Of a DNA stretch of 64,000 nucleotides, positions 22,340 to 34,400 are shown one piece after another. Made by a program: the position numbers and the translations under genes. Origin of the DNA: Bathymodiolus brooksi (taxonomy: Eukaryota; Mollusca; Bivalvia; Mytilida; Modiolidae). Numbering within the stretch: the stretch's first letter is position 1; every line of letters begins with the position of its first letter. The stretch is from assembly GCA_963680875.1 (NCBI GenBank), contig OY804578.1, forward strand, positions 23,589,101 to 23,653,100, given 5' to 3'. The notes beneath the pieces are model-generated. The model saw nothing but the letters and a program-made list of their open reading frames with translations, made no database searches and had not been told where the DNA came from.

Positions 22340-22453
22340 ATGTCGAATGATAAAATATTCAGAGTGGCTGAAATAGAGGGGAACAAGGATAAATCAAAAA
22401 CATTAATCATTATTCATGACAATGTTTATGATGTTACAAAGTTCCTTGAAGAG
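22340..22453 (+). CDS. CYB5: CYB5 exon 1 (residues 1-38)
   Basis: The ATG at 22340 opens [20 protein letters not shown] and runs to FLEE, where GAG is followed by donor GTACAG. It holds the first strand and helix of the b5 fold up to just before HPGG. It ends in phase 0. Confidence 0.95.
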
Positions 22454-25400
22454 GTACAGTATGATGTTAAGAATAACTACGTGATGTAGTTCACATGAAC
22501 AGAGTCTGCCATAATCATCTGAGAGAGAGGTCATTAAGTAGGACATTATGATATGCAATAGGGTTGTTTCAAGTTGCATGGGCTTGGGATTTAAAAAAAA
22601 TAAATATGTAGGGTATATGCACAGGGTCTTGAATCAAGCCCCTCTGTGGGTGTATGAAAAAAAGAGAAGTTATGACACCTTTTTTGGAGCAAACTTGCAA
22701 ATCATGCCAAATGGCTAAAACACCAAATTTTAAAGTTTTTAAGTTTGTGTACTTTTTTTTGTAAATGTTAGTCTGAGATTCCTTTGCCGTCCGATGGCTT
22801 TTTTTCCGACTTGCTGGAGCTGTGAGACGTCAGAGAGCTCTACATAAGGAAAACAGCGGATTTGCCTCTCCAACTCTGGGTCGGCACATTTCCACGTTTC
22901 GTGGCTATCAGATTTTATTTTCAATCCGAAACCCTTATATAAATCGCTTCACCAATCATTCGTTCATAACCATCTTACCCTCAGAAAGTGGTGTTACACT
23001 CCATTACAGCTAGTGATGGGAATCGGTAACATTTTCAAGATCGATGATCGCTATATCAACATTGACCGATGATCGATCATCTGTGACAATTGCCTGCTAA
23101 ATGTATTTACTGACTATAATTAATCAAATAGTCTTTATTTCAAGAGTATGATTGACAAAAGTAAAGATATGAATAAAATTGTATCATAAATTCATAAACT
23201 ATAATTTTTCCATTAGTAAACATTAACTTAGAACAAAACAAAAGATCGTTTTCCATATGTGTAACACCTGAAATAGATAGATAAATAATAGACTAGTCCA
23301 AATATGTGTTTGACAAAAGTAAAGATTTGAATAAAATCAAATAATATATTTACAAACTACAATTTTTCCATTTGTAAACATTTACTTAGAACAAAACAAA
23401 AGATCGTTTTCCATATGTGTAACACCTGATATAAAATGGACTATTCCGGGAAGTAGATAAATAATAGACTAGTCCAAAAATGTGCATTGACTGAGTGTCA
23501 AAAGTACATGTGGACAAAACTGCCAGATGTTTGTCAGTACGAGGGCAAAAAAACCCAGCTGGGATAAAACTGCAATATTTTTGTCAGTATGGAGACCAAA
23601 ATAAAAAAAACCAACAACAACCAAAGAACAATGTTAAGCATATATATTTTAGACACTATACTTATAGAATCAGAATCAACCACAAGGTTTAAGAATCGAT
23701 CATCGGATCGTATGATGACGTCCGACTGATTATCCATGTTTACGATGATCGGTGCACCACTAATTACAGCACGATTTTGCCTTAGATCCTATTATTCTGC
23801 CATTTGACTTCCATTTTGAAATCTACAAACGTGATCTTGCGATACTAACTGAATGATGACAGCAACGCATTGCATGATGGGAGCTACTTAATGCAGCGCA
23901 CCAAATTATTTGGAGCATTATCTGCATACGTAAACAACATTCAAATCACATGGAAGACGATACATTTAAGCGTATTCTGCAGGACAAACAGTTCCATCTA
24001 TAGATCAAATCAGAGCAGAAGGAAATAATACAAAATGTGTTGGAAAGAAAAGATTCAATGGCAGTGTTACCCACAGGCTTCGGAAAGAGCTAATCCCTTT
24101 TAGGATTCGAAGTCAGAGTTGTTTTCTGATGTTGCCTGCCTCTGAATCCCTTATCAACCATGCATAGTTCTATTCGGGAATTTTTTTTCAGGTACCCCCG
24201 CATCGAACCGGCGTGAATTACGCCTGCACCTCAATGTCGTGCCAACCGACGCTGGAGTATTCAAAAGTAGACATATTTTGCTGCATAAATATGTAAATAG
24301 AATCTTGATCACATACCTATGATGCCAGATACAGCTCATCATTCCCAGCTGCCGCTTCAGATCCATTGAATGTTGCCATTTTTACTTGTTTTGAAAGTAT
24401 GTCACGTGATCGCTTTTTGCGATGGTGGTGTAGAAGGGTAAAATGTACGAAACTGCTACAAAACCGTGTGGTAAGTACAAGAAAACATGATATTTATTTA
24501 GTTTAAACATCCAAGAGTAGGATTCAACCTTTTATTCCATGCTGATCTACCTGTAGGTATAGATTTAGGCCAACCCCCCAAAAATGCGTTGCACTCCTGG
24601 TGTTTTTTTTATAGTTTCCCAGCGATCTTCGAGGTGCCCCTATACCTTATTATTGATAGAACTTCCGACTCCTGTGATGGATCTGAAGCGGCGGCTGGGA
24701 ATGATGAGCTGTATCTGGCGTCATAGGTAAGTGATCATGATTCTATTTACATATTTATGCAGCAAAATATGTCTACTTTTTAATACTCCAGCGCCGGTTG
24801 GCACGACATTGAGGTGCAGGCGTAATTCACGCCTGTTCGAGGCGGGGGTGCCTGAAAATAATTTCCAGAATAGAACTATGCATGGTTGATAAGGAATTCG
24901 GAGGCAGGCAATATCAGAAAACAACTCTGGCTTCGAATCCTAAAAGGGATTACGGAAAGAGCATGTGTTCCCCCCCCCCCCCTTTTTAGTCAAGGTAAGA
25001 TCATATTTTTTTTTTCTTATGGTTATCTGTAATTCACGATTGCTATTAAAATCGTTACCAATCAATGTAATCAATTGTATTAAATTTTATGTTAATTGTT
25101 CTGCCTTAACAGGCGCCTATGATTGGCAATAAAAATATTTGTTTGTTTGTTTATATGCAAATCATCTCCCATGATACATTGCGGTAATCGTAGTTTTCTC
25201 GCATTCACGTGACAAATGTTTGAAAAAAAGTCAAAATGGAAGTCAAATGGCGGAATAATAGGATCTAACGCAAAATTGTGCTGTAATGGAGTGTAACACC
25301 ACTTTCTGAGGGTAAGATGGTTATGAATGAATAGAAAAATGATTGGTGAAGCGATTTATATAAGGGTTTCGGATTGAAAATAAAATCCGATAGCCATGAA

Positions 25401-28400
25401 ACGTGGAAATGTTCCGACCCAGAGTTGGAGAGGCAAATCCGCTGTTTTCCTTATGTAGAGCTCTCTGACGTCCCACGGATCCAGCAAGTCGGGGAAAAAA
25501 AGCCGTCGGACGGCAGAGGAATCTCGGACGATGTAAATGTATACCCCTTTTGGATTTTACCTCTTTGCTTGCCAATTTGTGCATCTACATGTAATTGAGT
25601 GAAACGATGTTTATAGATTTTCTAGTGACGTTAGAGAGTTGCCTTGTAATCATACTTATTCCAGTTGTTTAGGAACGAATATGAATATACACTAACATTC
25701 TTATACAATAATTTTCTGCAATATATAGAAGTTGCTGATGACATCATATTTAGGTTGTGTCATGCTTTCCATTCTCCCCCTTTTTTTTTATATTTGTATT
25801 GCAATATGGATACATGATTAAAGGATGGCAGCCATTAGGAAACTTAATTTATTGTTATGGTTTGAGGTATGTCAACTTTTGGTGCCTTTTTGTTTGAAAA
25901 ACTATTTTTTACACCCATTCTTATTATCTTGTGAATTCTCACAAATATTTTATAGGGAGTGAGTGATTGTTGTTGAACACCAACTGAGAAAATTTATAGT
26001 TATATCATGATGTTGACTAGTTACAGTAGCAGGTCAAATCGGCCCCAAGTCAGATCGGCCCCAGTCAAATCGGCCCCAGATCAAATCATTTTATTATTAT
26101 GGTTTTTTTTCACACTAATTATATTTCAATTCTTTACTATAAACCATTAAGTTGATCAGTATATAAACACATCATTATACAAAAGAGTTATGACTTATAT
26201 AAGATACATTCACAATGCTATACATATAGCATACAAACACAATAGAGTTATGACTCGCTAACACTGTCCTGGGATGTTGGTACCGCGGTTGCATAAATAT
26301 TGCCAACACTTCTTAGAAAGTCTGAAGTCTTGATGGTCTTGGCTTCATATTTGTACCACAACTCTGCCAGTCTGCCCTGAGATTTCTTGAAGGTGACCCT
26401 TTGGTATCTACGCAACGACTGTTCTTCAACTAGACGGACAGTTACCCCGACGGATCTGGCTTCTTTCATAAGTGCAGGAACCAACTTGTACAAGTGCAGG
26501 TTTGACCCACCAGCTTTGCCTATGAAGCGGCGATGCCAACCTGAAATGTAAAAATGAGTTATTGGTAAGATAGTTGCTCAGCAGCTGTAGTTGAATGGAT
26601 GTGGTTTGTCTGATGTTGTTGAATGCGGGTCTGATGTGGTCAGCTGGTAAATATGGCAACGCCAGGAGTTTCCTCACGAAGATGTGAACGCCCTTTTTTC
26701 GTTGTAGGACGTGGACGTCTTCAGCCCAAGGTTGGCTACCTTCCACATGACTACTTGTCTAGGAACACTGCCTTGATAGCAGTCACGTTTTATGTAAATT
26801 GCTAATCACTTAATTATGCCATAAATTAATCATTAATTAATTTCGTTGATCCTTACAAAAGAATCCGCTCATCAATCAAATTTAAATTTTACATCTTTTA
26901 ACCAAAATTATTAATTTATATTAATACATAATTTTTATTTATTTATTCTTTTTTTATTTTGGGGCCGATTTGACTTTCATTTTGAGGCCGATTTGACTTG
27001 GGGCCGATTTGACTGGAAATCCTAGTTACAATTCAATGTGATTCATCTCAGTCAAATTTTAGAAGTCATTAAACAATCCTTGTTTATTTGCCATTTAGTA
27101 AGGGACCGACCATTTAACATGCAGAGGGGGGTTATGGTTTTTTGTTTCGTTCAGAATTTTTTTTTCGGACAACACAAGAGTTAGAATATTATTATTTTTT
27201 GTCGCGAATTTTTTTTCCACAATTCAACATTAGGTTTTATGACAAAAACTGATTCAGATTATTTTTTTTCCTCCACCAAAATCAGAATATTTTTTACAGC
27301 AACATTGGGAATCAGAATATTTTTTTAGAAAAAAACCATAACCCCCCCTTCAAGTTAAATGGTCGTTCCCTAAATGCTGATAGCCCATTGACATTGTGGC
27401 TAAGTGAACACCAGGGGTATAATTTATTCAACAAACTTAACTACAGTAAAAAAACTACTGTCAAGGCCGTAACTCTCATTGAGGCAAGTGAGTCAGTTGC
27501 CTCACTGAAATTTCCGTCAATTTTTTTTTATAAATGATTTACAAAAGTGTCTTGTGTATCCTTTTATGTTGATTTTGCCGAAGTACCAATCGTATAATAG
27601 TCAGTCTATTCCGTATGTTATTGTACGTCGGAGTTCATTTAGCCTCAAACCGTATGTACGTCCCTCATTTAGTTACATTACGTGATGTAGTTATACATGT
27701 TTACATTTTACATTGACGACACTTCTTGTACGAAATGGATATTTGGCTGAAAACAAGGTCTTACCGAAAAAAGAAAGCAGGCCAGTCCGAATTAGATTTG
27801 TGCAAGTTGAAGTTGTATGTTGTAATTTTTCATACACAAATTTTAACGAGAATAGATCGAGAACGTCTCTACAGAATCAGTTGAAAATTAGTTGCACTTC
27901 AACATATTTTTGTTTTTATTATATCTCCTCCTTTAGACGACGGGGGCATTCAATTTTACCGTCCGTTCGTCAAAAAGTGGTTTCCGTGCAATAACATAAA
28001 AACACCGCAACATAATCACTTTAAAATCACTTGTTTGGAAATGTTGTAAAGGACATCACATACAGATCAAGTTCGAATTTCATTTTGTGGGGTATTTTGC
28101 ATTTGTCGGTTTCTTTGCCAGACATATATTTTATGGTCCTACTTCTCGCAGGCAGGGCATTCGTTTCATTAGGCCTCCCCTTCGAACGAAGGGAGACATA
28201 TTGTTTTAATCTGATTTTTTCTTCCGCTTCTGCTTCTTCCGCTTCTTCTCAGCAAAGCTTGTCCAGACCATAACTTTTTTGTCTTTCGAGATAGGTCAAT
28301 GATATTTCGTATGTGGGTGCATTACCATAAGGCGGTGTGTCGCGTACCATAATGACCTTCGTGGGACCTTGACCTTTGACCTCAAGGTAAAATAATTGTT

Positions 28401-31400
28401 TTTTAAATAGTATTTTTTTGTCTGGGCCATAACATTTTTGTCTTTCGAGGTAGGTCAATGATAATTGGTATGTGGGTGCAAGACCATAAGGCGGTGTGTC
28501 GCGTTCCATAATGACCTTCGTGGGACCTTGACCTTTGACCTCAAGGTCAAATAACTCAAATAAATCCAACAAAACTGTTCATGGACAGATAGTTCGTATA
28601 TGCATGACCATAAGGCGGTGTGTCACGTACCGTAATGACCTTTGTGGGACCTTGACCTTTGACCTCAAGGTTAAAAAAAATTAAATTAAATAGTATTTTC
28701 TTGTTTGGGCATAACATTTTTGTCTTTCGAGATAGGTCAATGATAATTGGTTTGTGGGTGCATGACCATAAGGCGGTGTGTCCATACCATAATGACCTTT
28801 GTGGGACCTTGACCTTTGACCTCAAGGTCAAATACTTCAAATAAATCCAACAAAACTGTTCATTGACAGATAGTTCGTATGTGCATGACCATAAGGCGGT
28901 GTCGTGTACCGTAATGACCTTCGTGGGACCCTGACCTTTGACCTCAAGGTCAAATAATTGTTTTTTTAATTATATTTTCTTGTCCGGGCCATACCATTTT
29001 TGTCTTTTGAGATAGGTCAATGATAATTGGTATGTGGGTGCATGACCATAAGGCGGTGTGTCGCATACCGTAATAACCTTCATGGGACCTTGACCTTTGA
29101 CCTAAATTCAAGAAAATTGTTCATTGGAAGATAGTTCGTATGTGCATGACCATAAGGAGGTGTGTCGTGTACCGTAATGACCTTCGTGGGACCTTGATCT
29201 TTGACCTCAAGATCAAATAATTGTTTTTTAAATAGTATTTTCTTGTCCGGGCCATAACATTTTTGTCTCGAGATAGGTCGATGATATTTGGTATGTGGGT
29301 GCATGACCATAAGGCAGTGTGTCGCGTACCATAATGACCTTCATGGGACCTTTGACTTCAAGGTCAAATAATTGTTTTTATATAGTATCATTCAACTCAT
29401 AATGTGTAACTTATTGTTGTACAGATGGCCGCATTAAGGGGAGATATAAGGTTTAGGTATCTAAAACAGTTCTTCCTAGTTGTTATTTTTTTTCATAAAA
29501 GCATGCGATGACCTAAATATTTGTTTTCGGCAGATTCTTGTGCTTCTGGCATCGCCATTGAATAAGCTAGTTGTTGTATGCGCTCTTCTTTTTAAAGCCA
29601 TGAATACCATAATGGCATATGACATTATGTCAGTTGGATGGTAATTTTGAGTACTAAGACAACCACTTTAATTACATATGTACGATCATTTTCATAGCCA
29701 AAATACCCTTGCAATTTCAAATAAAGCAAGAGCTTCATGGGGGGCTTTGCCCCCTGGACCCCTTACCAGGACTCTGTCCTGGACCTGCTGGGGACCTAGC
29801 TAGGTGGTCCCCAGACCTTTTGCCTCGCTAGAAAGGAAACCCTAGCTACGGCCTTGTACTGTTACCTAAAGTGAAAAATACATTTGCATTTTACCATTAA
29901 GACAATAACATCCCTCTTTGCATAATAAAATGTACACCACAACAAATATTAAATACTTTTATCAATATATTGAATTCTGTAGATTTATTTTTGTGTTTCA
30001 GCATCCAGGGGGAGAAGAAGTTTTGTTAGAGCAGTCAGGTATGATTCAATAAATTAAAACAACTACACATGTAATAAATACTACAAGCTTCATAAACAGA
30101 TTTGAATTTGTTTCCTGTCAAATGATATTGAAAAGCAGATTTGAGATAATATTGACCACCATTAAAACTAAAGGTAGAGCTGAAATGAATGTGTGTAAGT
30201 ACCACCAAGATGTAAATGAATGTGTGTAAGTACCACCAAGATGTAAATGAATGTGTGTAAGTACCACCAAGATGTAAATGAATGTGTGTAAGTACCACCA
30301 AGATGTAAATGAATGTGTGTAAGTACCACCAAGATGTAAATGAATGTGTGTAAGTACCACCAAGATGTAAATGAATGTGTGTAAGTACCACCAAGATGTA
30401 AATGAATGTGTGTAAGTACCACCAAGATGTAAATGAATGTGTGCAAGTACCACCAAGATGTAAATGAATGTGTGTAAGTACCACCAAGATGTAAATGAAT
30501 GTGTGTAAGTACCACCAAGATGTAAATGAATGTGTGTAAGTACCACCAAGATGTAAATGAATGTGTGTAAGTACCACCAAGATGTAAATGAATGTGTGTA
30601 AGTACCACCAAGATGTAAATGAATGTGTGTAAGTACCACCAAGATGTAAATGAATGTGTGTAAGTACCACCAAGATGTAAATGAATGTGTGTAAGTACCA
30701 CCAAGATTTAAATGAATGTGTGTAAGTACCACCAAGATGTAAATGAATGTGTGTAAGTACCACCAAGATGTAAATTGCTATTCTTCATAACACAGTTACA
30801 ATTAAGTCGGTCATCAACATGCATGTATCTTGAACCCAATAATATTCAACACCTAACACTATGTACATGTACACCTTGACATCTTGAAGAACCTCTATAT
30901 TTTATTTGATGGAAAAAAAAAAATTAATAAATTAACATGACTACTGGTACCATTCATAACAACACAAACAATTCTTATAAATCACACACTAGTACCCAAA
31001 AACATGTCTAAAATCATTACAAAACAAAAATATTTGAATTTTGACCGAAGAAAAACTTTGCAGAAATAAACAATAACTTTTAATTTTCGAATCATTGACG
31101 GACACATTGAATTTCCGTACTGTATGCTATTTTTTGACAAATCTAATAAACGATCCATCAAGCTTGAAACTGCAATCATGTGATCAAAATCTAATTTAAA
31201 TATGATGAATATTAATGAGGAAAGTAGTCCAAAAACTCAAAGAAGCTTATTGAAATCTTAATCCTGATTTGGGACTGACACAAATGTGTGGCAGGGTTTA
31301 ACCATATAACTGAATAATGTGATCTCTACCACCAAGCCAATATATATAGATATCTACAACTCGTCTGTGCAAGTCCTGGACTCATCACTTGTGTTTCAGA

Positions 31401-34400
31401 CTAACCTTTTCTTGAAACAAATAATAAAGAATTCACTGTTATGTTAGGACTCATGACTCTAGTTGGGATTCAACAAAATTTTATTCTACAAGGATTTCTT
31501 TCTGTAGATACAGTAAAACACTCCACAGTATTTTTTTATGTATGCTTCTCTAATGATTTCTCAGTGTAAAAATAGGGTAGTTTTTATTTTAAGATAAAAG
31601 AAATGAGTGATCCATGTAATTATAAAATGTTGTTTATATTAGGTCGTGATGCTACTGAACCTTTTGAAGATGTAGGACATTCACAAGATGCTAGAGAACT
31701 AATGAAAGATTACATTGTTGGTGTACTTCATGAGGTAAGCTATTTGTTAGAATAGGTTTATCATGTTAAATATGTTTGGAACTGAGATACTAGTACATAA
31801 ATTGAACTAATTTTACTTGCTTTTATAATTGAAAGAGAATATGGTGAGATAAGAAAAATAAGACAGTATTATTGATTACAAATCCTTTACTTGTCTATCA
31901 ATTGACAGTTTTCCAAAGAGCCGTGGGAACTATTGTCATCATTTTGTATCTGGTGTCATTGTCAGTGTTATACATTATACAATGTACATTTGTATGTTCA
32001 TAATCATGTCTTCTCTTAAATTACTAGGCTAAATTGAAATAAACTTTGCAGGAATGCTTCTTTAGTGGACCTCATCAGATTTTATTCAACGTGGATGCTG
32101 AAGTGAATAATACAATATCCCTGGCTGAGATTTAAAGCTTTTTTTGATGAATGAGAGAGTGGTTTGAAATTTAATGTTGTGTGAATGATCCTTGGATAGT
32201 TCTTTACAAGATTTTGACCCTAAATGCAGCATGATAACCAACTCCTATATCAGGTTCAAACATCAATTATTGTCTGTGTTCTGTCATATTTCTACCTAAA
32301 AATATTCTTTAAAAAAAGACTTATCTTATTTAGGCTAAGCTTGGTTAGAATGATACTTCCATAGTTCGTCATGTATGACATGACCTGATTGGTCCTTGCT
32401 CCTTCATGCTTGTGTATACATGTATAAGATGCAAGTAGTAGTACCAATTTTACAGAATCGTTGGTTTTACTTAACTAGATTTGAATCCAGATATCTCACT
32501 TTAGGTAAGCATGGAAATTTCATGGAATAGATATAATTCTTTACTTTTAGCTTAACTTTATAGCAAAATGTAACAAAATATATTTAATCTTTGTTTCACA
32601 GTTTTTTTTTGTGTGTTTTTTTTTTAGCTCACCTGGCCATCACTTTTCGTCCGTCCGTCAACATTTCACATTTTAATCTTCTCCTCAGAAACCACTGGGC
32701 CAATTGCAACCAAACTTTGGTGGAATAGTCCTTGGATGGCCCCCTTCCAAAATTGTGTCCGGTGATCCAGACTTCCAACCAAGATGGCCACCAAGCTAAA
32801 AATAGTATAAGTCAAAATGAGCTCAAATTTTAACTGCAGCTACATCGCAAGGAGTAGTTTAACATATATTCCGTGATTTTCTGTGAAATTTTTCTTTCAG
32901 CCGATTTATACCGATTATTCAAATTAGGCATATTTTGATAAAAGATCACATTTAAATCTTCTCCTCTGAAATCGCTGAACCAAATTAAATCAAACCTGGC
33001 AGGAATGGTCCCTGGGTGGGTCCCTTTCAAAATAGTGTCTGACAGCCCAGCCCTCCATTCAAGATGGCTGCTGTTACTAAAAATAGAAATTTCTTAAATT
33101 GTCCATTGCTGCTTTATTATAATATAAACCAAACTGAGCTCATATTTTAACTGCAGCTACATGGCAAGGAGTAGTTTAGCATATATTCCGTTTTTAGCTC
33201 ACCTGGCCTTCAGGCCATGTGAGCTATTGCCATCACTTTTCGTCCGTCGTCCGTCCGTCAACATTTCACATTTTAATCTTCTCCTCAGAAACCACTGGGC
33301 CAATTGCAACCAAACTTTGGTGGTATTGCCCTTGGGTGGCCCCCCTGGAAAATTGTGTCCGGTGATCCCGACTTCCAACCAAGATGGCTGTCAAGCTAAA
33401 AATAGAAAAGGGGGGGATGAAATTTTAAAAAAATCTTCTCCTCTGAAACTACTGAGCCAATCTCAACCAAGCTTTGCTGAAATGATCCTTGGATGGTCCC
33501 CTTCCAAAACTGTGTCCGGCATTTCAGACCTCCGACCAAGATGGCCACCACAGCTGAGCTTAATTTAACATAGGACCCTATGGGAAATTCCCATAAAAAT
33601 CTTCTTGTCTGAAACCATTTGCTCAATAAGAACTAAATTTTGATGAAATAGTCATTGGATGGTTCTCTTCCAAAAATGTGTCCGGCGGTTCGGCCCTCTG
33701 ACCAAGATGGCTGCACAGCTGAACTTAGTTTAACATAGGACCCTTTGGGAAATTCACATAAAAACCATCTTGTCTGGAACCAGTAGCTCAATTAGAACCA
33801 AACTTTGATGGAATAGTCATTGGATGGTCCTTTTCCAAAATTGTGTCCGGCAGTCGCTCTCTCCCACCAAGATGGTCGCCACAGTGCAGTTGCGTTGTTA
33901 TTGAAAGCAGTTTTGATCCAGGTGAGCGATTACAGGCTCCTGGGTTTGGTTTTATTGTGTTTACATATATCATTGTATGCCTCCAATCATTTCAGTCATT
34001 GTATTAAATTGTTTGCCCTTTGTGGGACCTTAATTGACAATAAAAAAAATCTTGTTCTTATTCTATGTATAATATTAGTTAAGGAGAGTATAAAGAAGTC
34101 ATCACACCATAACTACTTAAAATAATTGTTTTTATCTTGTTTTTGTATATATTTATAAATACTTTATTTATTTGAAATAACTGCCCACAAGGGGCATATT
34201 TTACAAGAAAATGACAAATGTAGCAGAGTCAGAGTCAGAATTTTATTTGGTGCGAAATCCAGATACAAAACTTAAGACTTTTATTACACTCTGACAGTAT
34301 GCACTGTTACAAGAGGCAGACAATAGAATGCACAATACATAATGACGAACTGAATGAATAAAACACATTTACATAAACTGAATGAATGAAACACATTTAC

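Larger units (their letters stand above)
22769..25531. mobile_element. Mutator-type element with long TIRs carrying a helicase exon fragment (intron 1)
   Basis: Both ends abut the 9-bp direct repeat TGTAAATGT (22760-22768 and 25532-25540), a Mutator-style target duplication. Termini pair as T(A/C)GTC(T/C)GAGATTCC. The left arm (22769-23010, continuing 23771 to about 23930) is the reverse complement of the right arm (about 25128-25531), so the TIRs are about 400 bp. Between them is a RecQ-like helicase fragment. A 752-bp hAT element has split the left arm and an 862-bp Mutator-type element has split the helicase fragment. No MULE transposase is seen, so this is a non-autonomous, Pack-MULE-like element. 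ORFs in the arms are shadows. Confidence 0.85.

Noticed and set aside
22739..25598. Paired ORFs of 60-87 codons near 22.8 and 25.4 kb
   Set aside because: They are mirror images in the two arms of one inverted-repeat element and have no coding signature.
28249..29310. Minus-strand ORFs with repeated [14 protein letters not shown]
   Set aside because: Shadow of the Helitron-like tandem array; frames shift between units and there is no start or domain.
30035..30766. Minus-strand ORFs of 178-243 codons with a 31-residue repeat
   Set aside because: They are translations of a 31-bp minisatellite whose unit has no stop on that strand. All three frames are open for the same reason, and the region is a CYB5 intron.
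30184..30772. CRISPR-like array of 31-bp repeats
   Set aside because: The units are directly adjacent with no unique spacers, and the DNA is eukaryotic. It is a minisatellite.
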